Below, in pieces: positions 22,201-34,458 of a stretch of 64,000 nt of DNA. The DNA comes from Schistosoma mansoni (Eukaryota > Platyhelminthes > Trematoda > Strigeidida > Schistosomatidae): assembly GCF_000237925.1 (NCBI RefSeq), contig NW_017386027.1, positions 868,001 through 932,000 of the forward strand, written 5' to 3'. The stretch's first letter is position 1; every line of letters starts with the position of its first letter. The notes beneath the pieces are model-generated. The model was not told where the DNA came from. It ran no database searches and worked only from the letters and a program-made list of their open reading frames with translations. The position numbers and the translations under genes were made by a program.

Positions 22201-22659
22201 ACCATAGGAAATAATAACTCTAATTTCCTGATATATATCAATAGACAAGTAATATATCATCCCTGATTTGTTCAAATGTAATATTTCAGTCGACTCCTCC
22301 ACTTCAGTCACTTCATTAATTAGTTATATTGGTTATCAATTAAAAACATCAAAAGACTGCCAATCAATTTTAAAGTTAGGTTATCCATATCATTTTCAAT
22401 GTTCATTAATTGTATAATATCCAACATATTCAATTAGTTTTTCGGTTCATATGGGTAGTGAGTGGTGAATATAAGAGGGAAATTTCAGTGAAACTTTCAT
22501 TTTCAACTATCTAGAGTTATCTATGATCAGCAACAATAAACATGTCGAGTGTAACCAAGAGTAACACGCCAGATTTAAAAAGAACATAAAGATGGTTATG
22601 CAAAATGAAATCTTCAATAGGGATTACACTCTAATATTCAACACTTACATACTATCAGT
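22201..22659. other. Unassigned AT-rich sequence
   Basis: No supported feature. Confidence 0.4.
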
Positions 22660-22870
22660 CTACCGGTTAAGTGCTCTGGCGCGAGACTGGTAGGTCATGG
22701 GTTCGAATATCGCGAGGTGGGCTCGTGGATGCGCACTGTTGAGGAGTCCCGTAATAGAACGAAACGTTCGTCCACTGCTTCCAGGTTTTCCATGGTGGTC
22801 TAGCTTCAATTGACTCATGATTTCAACTATGGAAATACTGAAGTCTCTACAAAATTCCTTCTGACTTACA
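22660..22870 (+). mobile_element. Family B SINE
   Basis: tRNA-like head from CTACCGGTTAAGTGCTC, B box GGGTTCGAATATC, ribozyme GTTGAGGAGTCCC with GAACGAAACG, and tail. Confidence 0.8.
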
Positions 22871-22990
22871 TACTAAATAAACAAAAAGGTGATCGAGCGT
22901 TGAATTCAACACATTTAGTCAACATTGAAGATGTTATGGCTTATGCTAGATTGAACTTTGTCAGTTAAATTAACAAATAGATATTTATCA

Positions 22991-23093
22991 GAAGGGGTTT
23001 TGTGGATATTATAGTAATTTTAATAGTTGAGATCATGAATCAGTTGAAGCTAGATCACCATGGAAAACCTGGGAGCATTGAACGGCCAACTCG
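22991..23093 (-). mobile_element. Family B SINE tail fragment
   Basis: Reverse tail from TCAGAAGGGGTTTTGTGG to the ribozyme 3' arm. Confidence 0.8.
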
Positions 23094-23317
23094 TCATTAT
23101 CATTGATACAATAACTATAATCTAGATTGTATCTATTTATTATTTTACATAGTAGATACCTGGTTAAAACATTTTGTTTTCATAAGAAATATTGTAACTA
23201 AATAGTTATTAAGTCATTTGTTTTTTCACATGGACAGTCTCTAAGATTGATTCCAATGACGAAATAATCTTTTTATCATAAATTAACAAAACCCATGAGT
23301 ACTTGACAACTCACTAA

Positions 23318-23588
23318 AGACAATAGTGAATGGTTGCTCAAATTTCGTGGATTGGTTAAAGTTAGACATTAACACCGTTAGATGTCGGCCGGCTTAGTGG
23401 TCTAGTGGTTAAGCGCTCGCGCGCGAGAGTGATAGGTCTTGGGTTCGAATCCCGCGAGGTGGGATCGTGGATGCACACTTTTGAGGAATCCTAACCTAGG
23501 ACGAAACGGTCATCCGGTGCTTCTAAGTTTTCCATGGTGGTCTAGCTTTAATTAGCTCATGAATTCAACTATAAAATTGTTAAAATCT
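23318..23588 (+). mobile_element. Family B SINE, body-first copy
   Basis: Body (GTGGATTGGTTAAAGTTAG), tRNA-like head (GGTCTAGTGGTTAAGCGCTC), B box GGGTTCGAATCCC (canonical), ribozyme and tail in forward order; shows the natural order of family B parts. Confidence 0.85.
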
Positions 23589-23872
23589 CGAATCAATTGA
23601 AGCTAGACCACCATGGAAAACCTGGAAGCACTGGATGACCGTTTCGTCCTATTGTGGGACTCTTCAGAGGTGCGTATCCACGATCCCGCACTCGCATCAT
23701 TCGAACACAGGACCTACCAGTCTCACACCGGATCACTTAACCGATAGACTACTGAGCCAGCCGGCATCCAACGGTGTTAATGTCTAACTTCAATCAATCT
23801 AGCTTCAATTGACTCATGATTTCAACTATGAAAAATACTGTAATCTCCACAAAACCCCTTCTGATATTATTA
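23589..23872. mobile_element. Family B SINE, inverted tail
   Basis: Reverse copy 23589-23798 with ribozyme core CTGAAGAG...GGACGAAAC kept on the minus strand, then a forward tail from 23799. Abuts the preceding copy directly. Confidence 0.85.
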
Positions 23873-24522
23873 ACTTATAAAATACATTTACTTACTTGAT
23901 CTTGAATCATTCGCTATTTTACAAGATGACAGTTTATTGATAGAATATTTATTCTCTTTCATAGCAACTAATAATCAATAATTTCAGGGGTTAATATTTT
24001 GGATAATCAAAAATTTTTTTTGTTTTTGTTTTTAGTTCTCTAATAATAATCAGTGTGTAAACACTTAATTTATACTTTCATTCAATTATCAATATAAGTT
24101 AGGAACAAAGTTTCAGTCACTTGGGTATTGTTTGTTTGAAGTTTCGGTGAGTTAATCATTCAGTCAATAGGAGAGAGAGAGGGGGGTGGAAGGAAAGGTA
24201 AATATTGATATCCTTTTTAACTTATGAATAAAAGGGGGGGTGAAATTTATCTTTATGTATTTGTCTATTGTTTGTTTGTTTGTTTATTCTTTAACATAAT
24301 CCTTGAGAGATAGTTGAAAAATGTAACAGTCTTGGTAACAACATACAAGGACTATAATGTATTACCTTTTATATATATATAGATAGCCAATCATGAAGTG
24401 ATTAAATGTATATTACTTTAATTACAACTTTTTACAGAGAGGGGGAGGAATATATTCCATTGAATAAAGTCAGGGGAAATTTTATAATTTCATATTTCCG
24501 ATTGGTAGATTTTTACAAGAAA
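23873..24522. other. Unassigned AT-rich sequence
   Basis: No supported feature; short purine-rich runs near 24175 and 24230. Confidence 0.4.
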
Positions 24523-25430
24523 TGATAGGATGAAACACGCGTCAAACTGGATTCCACTACTAGCCACTATCCATCTTTGCTTGTAGTGCTTGTGAATTAA
24601 GGCAATATGTTAGTAATGCAGAGGTTCGGCATCGTGTGTTCGGGCGCAGAGACGATAATTCAATTGGTGTCACCATCTTGAAACACCGACTTCGTTGGCT
24701 TGGACATGTTCTACAAATGTCGTCCCAGAGAATTCCACATCGTGCATTAGTTTCTGACACTGAGAGTGGTTGGAAAAAGCGAAGAGGTAGTCAGTGTATG
24801 ACACGGTGTCGTGGTATGAAAGAAAGCTGCAAAGAGCTGGCTTCTGTTGGTCCTTCACGACTCCCTGGATGGTGCCCGAGAGATGGTGCAACACAGTGGT
24901 TAGAGACGTTATCAGATATGGCTCAGAATAGAAGCCAGTGGCAAGCCTGCTGTAACTCTCTTTTACTTTCCTCATAAAGAGTGGTTCTAACTTTCTTAAC
25001 TGAAAAAGTCTTCCGGTTGTACATTTCCGTTCCCCCCATCATTACTCTTCGCTTTTTTCCCATCCTATTTTTTTATTTTATATATATACGCATCTTCCCC
25101 CTTTCTCTTCCCATTCTCATTGTTTTCTGGTGCCCCTTTGTACCAATATGTATGTGTTTAAATAAATAATGCCAATAAGAGACTGATCAGTTGCAGTCCT
25201 AAACATCAATGGGAAGATTCAAACAAACAAAACTAAGTGAATTTAAGCTTCACCCCATTCCACAAGCAAGTGGCTATTAGAACTCAGTAGCTGATTGGAT
25301 AACGTGATGGCGTTTGAAGCGAAAGGTACTGGGTTCGAGTTCCTCCCAAAGTTAACATCAACTCTGAGATGCAGGTACATCCAGGTGATGAGTCCCAAAT
25401 AGGACGGAACGCGCGTCCAACTGGATTCCA
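24523..25430 (+). mobile_element. Family A SINE interrupted by a LINE
   Basis: 24523-24608 has ribozyme 3' arm and body start; the body resumes at 25171 (GCCAATAAGAGACTGATC) and continues through tRNA-like head and a second ribozyme to 25430. That ribozyme has GTGATGAGTCCC and GGACGGAAC, a core change from GAAAC. Between them is the LINE at 24609-25170. Confidence 0.88.
24609..25170 (+). mobile_element. LINE 3' end (5'-truncated), partner of LT-SINE
   Basis: Encodes the last ~120 residues of a LINE protein (RLRWLGHVLQMSSQRIP, GPSRLPGWCPRDGATQWLE, stop at 24975-24977) followed by a ~190 bp 3' UTR. The final bases GGTGCCCCTTTGTACCAATA then TGTATGTGTTTAAATAAATA are the same as the LT-SINE 3' end. 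Inserted in a family A SINE. Confidence 0.88.
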
Positions 25431-25649
25431 ATGGGTAACATTATATACCTGGGACAATTCATTGATAAATAGAATGAACTTGGTAACATAATAAATATGT
25501 AGTCCTATTTTGTTAACTTACAATTATATGGTACTTATAAGTAGCTATAGGTAATACTAGTTAAGATAATAAAAATTAACGTGGTTACATTCTGTGATAT
25601 ATTGTACTTTTCATTATTAACAGAAAATATGGAACCTTTTAGAATTTAC

Positions 25650-26215
25650 TTACTTACTTTTGTTATACCTCGTGGTGGAGCATAGACCAAACACCAGTAT
25701 TCTTCATCCAACTGTCATGGGCAATCCTTTTCAGTTCTTTCTAAATGCTATTCATCCTTTCGATTTCTGCTTTCAATTCTCAATTCAGTGAGTTCCTTGG
25801 TCTTGTACTTTTCCGTGTATGTTCAGGATCCCAAGTCAGTTCTTGCCTCGTGATGTAGTTTGATGGTTTCCGTAATGTATGTCCTATCCACGTCCAGCGT
25901 CTTGTTCTAACTTCCTCTTGAGCTCGAGGCTGGCGTGCTCTCTCCCACGGTAAGCTATTGCTGATGGTATCCAGCCAACGAATATAGAGTATCTTTCGTA
26001 AACAGTTGTTTATAAGTACTTGTACCTTTTTGGTAATGGTTGTAGTAGTTCTCCAAGTTTCAGCTTCGTACAGTAGGAATGTCTTCACGTTTGTATTGAA
26101 GATTCTGACTTTGACATTGGTTGACAGCTGTTTTGAGTTCCACATTTTCTTCAAGTATAGGAATGCTGCCCTTGTTTTGTCAATCCTTGCCTTTACGTCT
26201 CCATTGGATCCTACT
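25650..26215 (-). mobile_element. RTE LINE 3' end fragment
   Basis: Minus strand: [35 protein letters not shown] and [20 protein letters not shown], then the GTAAGTAAGTAA tail at 25650. C-terminal region of the RTE LINE with an intact 124-codon stretch (26154-25780). Confidence 0.88.
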
Positions 26216-26259
26216 TGTTAATCAACGATGTTCCCCAGGTACGTGAAATTTGTGAACAT

Positions 26260-26830
26260 TTAAATGAAGCATTTTTTTAGTTTAAAAAGTTTTGGAGATT
26301 GTCGAATTTCATATTTTTCATAGTTTAGATTAACCTCTTAGATAAACTACTGAGCCGGTATCCAATGGTGGACATGTCCAACTTCAATCTCTCACCAATA
26401 GCTAGCTTCAAGATTTAACTTCTAAAGTTTTGGTGAAAGGCCGTGACCAGTAGAGTTCAACAACATAAGATATGAGTCAGTTTCCCCCTACAACCAATAG
26501 CTAAGGATTGCCCAATATCATGAATTTATTGAGGTTAGATGAGCACATAATTGGATTCTGGATCATGGGTTTAGTGATTAAGCATTCACACGCAAAACCT
26601 AAGGTCCTGAGTTTCATTCTTAAATGCAAGATGGCGGATATTGATTTCTGAGGAGTCCCATACAAGAACAAAACGGTCACTTAGTACTTTTTAGTTTTCA
26701 ATAGTGGTCTACTTAAGATCAGTTAATTCCAAAACTCTATGAACTGAAAAAATGCTTCATTTAAACCCTGAAAATCCTGAAATCTCAACAAACCTCCCCA
26801 ATAGCGATATCTTTTTGATGGATTGGAGTT
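26260..26830. mobile_element. Old family B SINE pieces within an inverted repeat
   Basis: Reverse tRNA-like scrap (26325-26400) and a forward diverged copy (26555-26720, CTGAGGAGTCCCATACAAG). GAAGCATTTTTTTAGTT at 26268 returns inverted near 26750. Confidence 0.5.
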
Positions 26831-27034
26831 ATAGATGTATATCATTAGATGTCAACACAGTGGTCTGAAAATTAACAACACTCGTCCTAAATAATAAAGT
26901 TCTTGTATTTCACCACTTGAGATTATGTGAATGTAAACTTCTGAGTATTCGGATACTTGGATCAAGCAGTTGTCTAATATTTCCAAATTTTAAATGGTTG
27001 TCTAATTAAAGCCAGTTCATGATACGAATGCTTT

Positions 27035-27160
27035 TGAGATGGTGGAGAAGATTTGTAGCTTTGAAGTTTGTGTTGATGATGTCGTTCGGAAGAACAATGA
27101 AAGTTCCATAACCAAACCATGTAGCTCAGAGAACAAAACTTCATCAAACGGAAAATGTTT
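27035..27160 (+). repeat. Family E repeat
   Basis: GAAGTTTGTGTTGATGATGT and CCATGTAGCTCAGAGAACAA; same unit as at 6845. Confidence 0.6.
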
Positions 27161-27424
27161 TTCCTATTTATTAAGTGCCATTAGTTCTTACTCACTGTCG
27201 CTTTTAATCAGTTTCACATGAATGACATTTCATCATATAACATAATTCTGATGTGTATGTATTGTGCTAACCGACTATTGCTTCTCCAAAGAACATACAA
27301 GGAATAATATATACAAATCACCATCGTGATCGGGTGGGAATATCTATTAATCGAATTCGTGACAATCTGTGAGCTTTTCAAAAAAAATGTGATCACCTTT
27401 GACGATTAACGTATATAACTCTGA

Positions 27425-27851
27425 TAAGCAGAGATGGATGGTGTCTAGCAGTGGAATCCAGGACGCGCGTTTCGTCCTCGTTTAGACGCGTCAGTTAGAC
27501 GAACCTGCATCTCAGAGCTGATGTTCACTTGTTCTAAACGCTATTACATTATCCACTTAGCTACAGATTCCAAATAGTAACTGTCTTTTCCAATGGAGTG
27601 TAATCTAATTCATTTATATTGGCTGTTTGAATTTTCTCACTGATACCTAGGGCTGTAACTAATCAGCCTCTGCTTACAATACCAATGACTTAAGGCAATA
27701 TCGAGGCAGGCTAAAAGAGACTGATCAATCGCAGTACTAAATATCAATAGCAAAGTTCAAACAACCAATACAAGATGAGTTAAGCTTCACTTCATTGCAC
27801 AAGCTAGCGGCTATCTAGACTGAGTAGCTGATCGGATAATACGATGATGTT
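27425..27851. mobile_element. Family A SINE, inverted pair
   Basis: 27425-27670 reverse, 27671-27851 forward. The scissile region is of the type without the three-base insertion (CCAGGACGCGCG on the plus strand). Confidence 0.8.
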
Positions 27852-29169
27852 TACAGTATGACAAGTATCAACGGTAGTAAAGAATTACAATCATTCGATA
27901 TCATTAGTTGAATCTAGTTAAAAATATAAACCGCTTCATACTCAAAATAGTTACGTGAAATGAATTCAATTTATTTTCTTTTGGGGAAATCGATGAATGA
28001 TAACTCAGGAGTGTCTAGACATGTCAGGTGATGTTGCAAAAGCCAGGTAAGGTGAGAGATTGCGTCGGAAGCACGGTATGGGAAGAAGTAAAGTAGCCCA
28101 AATCAATGGCCTTAGCCTACATGTCCTCATCTAGAACAAAGGGACAAATATATACATACTTATGATTTGTGTACGCAATTATTCAATTTTACCCAATACA
28201 CCATACATGTATACCGTAAATAAATTATACCTGGACAAGCAACTATGCCAACTACTGAAGAATCTTATATGAGAATTTAAAAAATCTGTCTAATGCCACC
28301 CAGTTTTCACTGTCGGTTTACAACGAACATTGATTTGTTGTGATAAATATTGAGTACTCAAATCATTATGTAAGTCGCCATAGACGATGTGCCCACTTCG
28401 CGCTCTTACCACAAGCTGATTTAGTGTCACCCACTGTGCACTAGTTACGGAACAGCTTATGGTCTACTCTCTAGTCCACCGCTGACAAACATTATGGGTC
28501 CTTCCAGACTTGCCTTTTCAGGTACAAAAAGGAAAATTTTCTCCAATATCTTAATAGTACTCCTAATTCAAGTCGACCTCTCTTCTCATGTAATCAAGGT
28601 TAAGACAAATTGGGTGATTATCCGATATCCGCCATGCCGCTTGCGTTATTTTAAAGGGAAAATATCACCCACTATCTAGGTAGCACTACGCGGAAGTACA
28701 AGTCGAACTTTACTCCCCCCCTCCCGTTTTGAGCAGTATACAAAGGTAATTTTACTGCTAGTACGACATTATATTTGAATTTAGAACATAAACCTAAATA
28801 TCAAGCTTTCGACTCCGACTAACTTATCTATATTATATCATTGATGCAAATCAGTCTGGATTAGATATATTACATTTGCTCAGCTACATTATAACTAAAC
28901 TATACACCTATACACTAATTTGTGTTCTCATGATTCCTGTGTTATGAGTATAAACCACTCGACTGTGTTAACATTTTAACTACTAAGCGATAATACTATA
29001 CTGACAGTCTTGAGCAACTCTAATAGTGAAGTTGTATCCGATTCATTAGCTGAAGAAGACTTGAAAATGTAGTGTAGAAACGTTTTCTACATGATTAGTA
29101 AACCTACTAAGGTTTATGCTTGGTTCATTGATATTACAATCTCATCTATTTGATTTAAAATCATCATTA
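27852..29169. other. 1.3 kb unassigned sequence
   Basis: No element of the families in this window and no convincing exon on either strand; a weak family B ribozyme-like scrap near 28250. Confidence 0.45.
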
Positions 29170-29388
29170 TAAGCAGGGACAAATATAACACCTTATTAAG
29201 GACTGAAACACGATCTCTCCTACTGTATCTCAGTCGAAACAACTTTAGAAAGTCCCAATGAATAATGTATACAATAATCTTTAACACACTTAGAAATTTA
29301 ACTACCACATCAAACGAGATGATGACTACGTGTATATTGCCGATTGAAATATATATGTAACTCACTCACCAGGTACTTCAGTATGAGC
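29170..29388 (+). repeat. Module H in front of LT-SINE, copy 1
   Basis: Matches 38738-38953 over ~220 bp (AGCAGGGACAAA... to ACTCACTCACCAGGTAC). Both end exactly at the LT-SINE 5' end. Confidence 0.75.
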
Positions 29389-29908
29389 CCCCAAATGCCC
29401 TGGAACGACCGAGAGTGGGGAGAGTCTGCTCTCCCTCTCCAAATGCTCTCACATAGCCACGCGTATATAGCCTCTGTCAGGGAAGTCCTACTCACTGCCT
29501 TCTCGTGACGGGGATGTTGTTTACAAAATTGAGAGGACGAAATGCGAATATCTGGCGCTTTAACCGGGTTGGTGGACACTCTCCGTGTCCACCTAGGGGA
29601 GTTGGAAAACCCTCATTCCAAACCAATGGTGTACATGGGCTAGCTCCAGTATCCTGATGGAACAAATGGCGTATGAATCAATCTTTGGTCACCAACTACC
29701 ATGGGACTGCATTTCCTTACGTTGCTCCACTGCCTTGTGGATTAGACCTTTAGGTCAAAGGCTCTGGGTGTGGTCCCCTAAGAAAACCACCTGCTTCAGT
29801 TTGGGCACCTGGGTAGTATCACAGCCCTCACACAAATCAAATGAGATTTGTGAGGCGCATATGTATCTGGTGCTTCCTTGTACCAATATTTATGTGTTTA
29901 AATAAATA
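29389..29908 (+). mobile_element. LT-SINE
   Basis: Full length from GCCCCCAAATGCCCTGG to TATGTGTTTAAATAAATAAA. Confidence 0.92.
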
Positions 29909-30082
29909 AACCTACGAACAACGATGCATTGGTTATAACTGTACCTTGTAAGACGCCGACCTGTACACTCTTCAGTTAGTCCTATAAATGATAAATTTCG
30001 ATGTCACAAGATATGTATGAATGAATAGTTTTTTCTTTATCGATTAATTCACAAATACTCTTAATTAGATCAAGTACGCTCA

Positions 30083-30790
30083 ACAAATGCCCTGGTACGA
30101 CCGAGAGTAAAGAGAGTCGGCTCTCCCTCTCTGTTGGGGTGATCCAGAAAACTTCTCGCAAAAGACAAGAAAGGTTCAGGAAACACTAAGAATCATTCTA
30201 TCCAATCAGCGTTCACTAGAAGTTTTGCTAAAAACATCATGAAAATGAAAAGTCACGCATAGAGTTTCTGATTGGTTAATTACTATACTGGTACTATGTT
30301 TAGTAGCATTCCGGAATTTTCAGGAAAACCCAAAGACTTCTAAAATACTATAAAGACCCTATATTTTCTGTACATAAATGAACCTTTGAAGTAAAGTGCT
30401 TATCGCATATTTTGCGTTTTTTCTCTCGTGTTCAAGTCGCTGTGTTGTTCTAGCTTGGAGGTTACGAGAATAGCTTAGGAATCAAGCATAGCGTTCAATC
30501 TGTAAGACTTATCACTCTCAAAATGCTCTCACATGGCCACGTGCAAACAAACACTGCAAGGGAATTTCTACTCACTGCCTTCTCGTAGCGAGGGTGTTGT
30601 TCATGGAATTGAGAAAACCAAAAGCGAATGTCCGGAGCTTTAACAGGGTTGGCGGATACGGAGGGTCCACCTAGGGGAGTTAGAAAATCCTCATTCTAAA
30701 CCAATGGTGCACATGGGCTCCAGTACCCTGAGGGAATAAATGGCGTACGAACCTATTATTGTTCACCGAATACTATGAGACTGTATCTCT
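30083..30790 (+). mobile_element. LT-SINE interrupted by solo LTR
   Basis: 5' piece 30083-30131 and remainder 30515-30790; the 3' third is missing. Confidence 0.85.
30132..30514 (+). mobile_element. Solo LTR (LTR-retrotransposon fossil)
   Basis: 383 bp starting TGTTGGGGTGATCC and ending GACTTATCA, with a perfect 5 bp target duplication CTCTC (27131-equivalent bases 30127-30131 and 30515-30519). TATA-like ACTATAAAG inside. Same family as 63517-63876 by its end GAATAGCTTAGGA. Younger than the LT-SINE it interrupts. Confidence 0.88.
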
Positions 30791-31125
30791 CATCCTTAGA
30801 GTAACTTAAAAGCGATAGATCTTGACATGAAATCTTCAGGGAAAATTATACTCTTATATGAAGCACTCACTCATTAAATGGACAGGAAATTGCCCCAACG
30901 TACTTGATAATGCATATGTATTGAGCAGTGAGAAAAAAGATGCGATACAAATTCACAAACATGTATCCTATTTCGGACAGATTTATAATGGAGAATTAGA
31001 ATAACTATAAAAGTCTTGACTATTTTCTGAAACAAAATTCTATGGTTATTTAATCAAATCCAGGGTGGACAACGTGACTACATTTAAATAAATCATTAAC
31101 TACACCTATGTCTCTTAGAATTCGC
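30791..31125. other. Unassigned sequence
   Basis: No supported feature. Confidence 0.4.
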
Positions 31126-31484
31126 GATAGTGAGGTAAGATGGTGGTCGGAGGTAGTCAACAGGAAACCCTGGACCCGGGTTTCGTGCTACTTGGCACTC
31201 GTCAGCAAGGTGAACCTGTAATCTTGAGGGAACTAATGTTCCCTGGCGGATTCGATCCCGTGTCACTCAGCTTCACAGTCAGAGACGTTACCACTGAGTT
31301 ATTCGGGGTTTCCTGTTGATCACCTCCAACCACCATCTTACCTCAATATATATAGTGCACGCAGTGTCAAGCCACCTAGACTAGTGGCCACATTGCAACT
31401 TGATCGATAGCATTCGATCAGCACTAAAAAGGACTAGACATGCATGACATTGATCACCACCCAGTGATCAATGAATTGTAATTC
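31126..31484. mobile_element. Family D SINE, head-to-head inverted
   Basis: 31126-31308 reverse (ribozyme, then tRNA-like head with GGATTCGATCCCGTGTC), then 31309-31484 forward 3' body (GGTTTCCTGTTGATCACC to CCAGTGATCAATGAATTG). The minus-strand ribozyme keeps CTGACGAGTGCC, GCACGAAAC and CCGGGTCC: core and palindrome intact. Confidence 0.85.
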
Positions 31485-31655
31485 GCAATAGTACTTTGTA
31501 GATTACTGAACGAAGCCCGCGAACAGACAATGTCAGACACCCCGACTCTGTTCCGATATACCGGATCACTTAGGATTGCCTGACCCATGGTCAACTACTA
31601 TTCCCAAGGAATCCTTCTCCACCTCAACCTTCAAGGTTCTCATTTGAATATTTTC

Positions 31656-31842
31656 CACCAAATGCCCTAGTACAGTCAAGGGTAGGGAGAGTCCGCCCTC
31701 CTTCTTGAAATGCTCTAACATGGCCACGCGTATACAGCCACCACCAAGGAAGTCCTACTCACTGCATTCCCGCCGCGGTGTTGTTTACGAAATTGAGAGA
31801 ATGGAAAATGAATGTCAGGCGCTTCAACTGGGTTGGTGAACG
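31656..31842 (+). mobile_element. LT-SINE 5' fragment
   Basis: CACCAAATGCCCTAGTAC to GGGTTGGTGAACGCG; 3' two thirds absent. Confidence 0.8.
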
Positions 31843-32502
31843 CGACGTTTTCAATCAACAGAAGTCTGTTTGAAAACCCACTACTTCACCTACACCGGTT
31901 TAGACAGCCCATAATTTAAAAAAACAATGACGACTCAAAACAAATTGCACAAGTTTATACTTATTGAACAAGTAGTGTTTGTTTTTCAATTCAAAATTCG
32001 TTACCACCATAAGAGAACTTGCAAATGATAGTATTAATTACTATTCATGCGTTTCAAACAAACAATCAGTATAAGCCTTGTAATAGTGATGCGTTTTTTG
32101 TTTACAGATATCAGTCAGTCACAGCGTAGAACTTCGTACGTACGTACATCAGTTCGAGTTGCCATACCAACACCATTTCTCTATAATACGTGATGTTAAA
32201 CATCTTTTAAGAGAATTTGTGAAATATTTATAAGAGAAGTGCACATCAAGAATAACGTTAAATGTAACAACAGCAATCACGATCACTATCCACTCAACTC
32301 ATATGTCTACAGAAGACTAAATGAAAACGTATCGTCAGTTAAACTTTCATGTTAATTACCTTTCGCTGTCTTAATGTGATAGCTACGATCAATTCATGTT
32401 TGTCGGTGTTCATAACTACCTGACAACTCATTATCTAGACAAAAATATACATGTGAAGTAGTTCCTGGCACGTTTCTTTATACCCCGTTGATAGTGCGAA
32501 CC
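31843..32502. other. Unassigned, short repeat F match
   Basis: ACATCAGTTCGAGTTGCCAT near 32146 resembles repeat F; otherwise nothing recognised. Confidence 0.4.
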
Positions 32503-32820
32503 GACCAAATTTAAACAACTATTGAAAACCTGGAAGCCCTGGACGGCTGTTTCGTCTTAGTATGGGACTTCTCGGCAGTACGAGCTCACGATCTCTCCAC
32601 TGGGGATCGGTCCCAGGACATTCAGTTCCGCATGCGAACACTTGTCTCCCAAGCTAAGTCGGCATCCAGTCGTCTAAATTCAATCACTTCGAGACATTGT
32701 GTAACCATCTTCGATCCTAGAACGATAAAACTGTCTAATTTTTCATGGTTCCCAATGGATGTCTTAGGTCAGCTTGTAATGTCTATAATGTTCAATAATC
32801 TCCGAAAAACCCCTATATTG
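32503..32820 (-). mobile_element. Family B SINE, old copy
   Basis: CTATTGAAAACCTGGAAGCC, GGCTGTTTCGTCTTAG and TCCAGTCGTCTAAATTCAAT follow family B in reverse; strongly diverged. Confidence 0.6.
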
Positions 32821-33060
32821 ATACTTCCCATTATTCTATTGGAAAAGTTTTCATATATAGTTTTATTTCTTTCTGCACAATTAACTAATAGTTAAACGGT
32901 CAGTAACCGATCATAACTATCTTTAAAATATATCCTGTTGATAAATGAACATGAACCCGGTTGGACAAACAGTGACCCTAACCACTAAGATAAATGGACT
33001 AAAAGAACAATTACAGAGGAATAATTAGCCCACTGATCAAAACAGAATCTAAAACAGTAT

Positions 33061-33592
33061 GTAAGCCCCTGCATGCCCTGGTACGGCCGAGAGTAGGGAG
33101 AGTCTGCTCTCCCTCTCCAAATGCTCTCATATGGACACGCGAATATATAGCCTCTGACAGGGAAGTCCTACTCACTGCATTCTCACAGCGGCATTACTGT
33201 TGTTTACGAAATTGAGAGGACGAAAAGCGAATGTCAGGCGCTTTAACCGGGTTGGTGGACACGGAAAGTTCACCTAGGGGAGTTGGAAAACCCTCATTCC
33301 AAACCAATGGTGTACATGGGCTAGCTCCAATATCCTGATGGAACAAATGGCGTATGAATCAATCGTTGGTCACCGGCTACCATGAGACTGCATTTCCTCA
33401 CGATGCTCCACTGCCTTGTGGATTAGACCTTTAGGTCGAAGGTTACGTGTGTGGCCCCCTATGAAAACCAAGTGCTTCAGTTTGGGCACCTGGGCAGTAT
33501 TACAGCCCTCACACAAATCAAATGAGGTTTGTGTAGCGCATATGTATCTGGTGATTCCTTGTACCAATATTTATGTGTTTAAATAAATAAAT
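33061..33592 (+). mobile_element. LT-SINE with target duplication
   Basis: From GTAAGCCCCTGCATGCCC to the TTTAAATAAATAAAT tail. AACAGTAT lies on both sides (33053-33060 and 33593-33600). Confidence 0.9.
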
Positions 33593-33816
33593 AACAGTAT
33601 TTAAATAATGCACTTGACAGTATGCAATTACAATTCTTCCAGAGATATTTAACGTACAGCTCATATTTTAATTAATCTCATCAATTCAAATATCCATAAT
33701 TCCATTCTTTCACCTGGAAAACTAGTTCGATTTACTTTAGGTAAATAGTCCACAATAATTGTGATCATCTACTTGGAAGAAAAAGCTCGAACCAGTTTTC
33801 CTAGTGAACGGTTGGA

Positions 33817-34204
33817 ATTTGGTATTGTTTGCTTGTATCTTTCCATTGTTATTCCGGACTATAATTGATAAGTCTCTTGTTGGTATGTGTGCATCTTGTG
33901 TGAATTGCCTCGACATAGCCTTAATTCACAAGCTTTATAAGCATAGATGGATGGTAGGGCTAGCAGTGGAATACAGGACTCGCGTTTCGTCCTATTTGGG
34001 ACTCACTCGTCACTCTATTGCACAAGCAGGTGACTATCAGGTTTCAGTAGCTAAATGGATAACGCGATGGCGTTTGAAGTGAACGGTACTGGTTTCCAGT
34101 CTCAGAGTGTACATCAATTGTGAGATCCATGTACTTCCAGCTGACGAATCCCTAATAGGACGAAACGCGCGTCCTGGATTCCACTGCCAGCCACTATCTA
34201 TCTT
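33817..34204. mobile_element. Family A SINE, inverted pair
   Basis: 33817-34010 reverse; 34011-34204 forward with tRNA-like head and a ribozyme reading CTGACGAATCCC, GGACGAAACGCGCGTCC and CTGGATTCC, without the three-base insertion. Confidence 0.85.
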
Positions 34205-34287
34205 TTAAAGGTAATACTTTGTATATAATTGGTATCCAACTTCTGTTGATATTTTAACAAATATTTATCACACACTCTCTTCAAAAA

Positions 34288-34458
34288 AAAGAGGAAGACC
34301 AAAGAACATATTACGTCGAGAAATGGTGACAAACATGTGAGAAGAATGAACAAAAACTGGATAGAACTAGAAAGGAAGGCCCAGGACAGAGTAGGTTGAA
34401 GAATACTGATCGGTGGCCTATGCTCCATTGGAAGTAACAGGCAAAAGTAAGTAAGTAA
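34288..34458 (+). mobile_element. RTE LINE 3' end fragment
   Basis: AAGAGGAAGACCAAAGAAC to AGTAACAGGCAAAAGTAAGT; diverged C-terminal end and tail. Confidence 0.75.

Noticed and set aside
28494-28679. 61 aa plus-strand frame in the 1.3 kb unassigned block
   Set aside because: No recognisable motif and no supporting neighbours.
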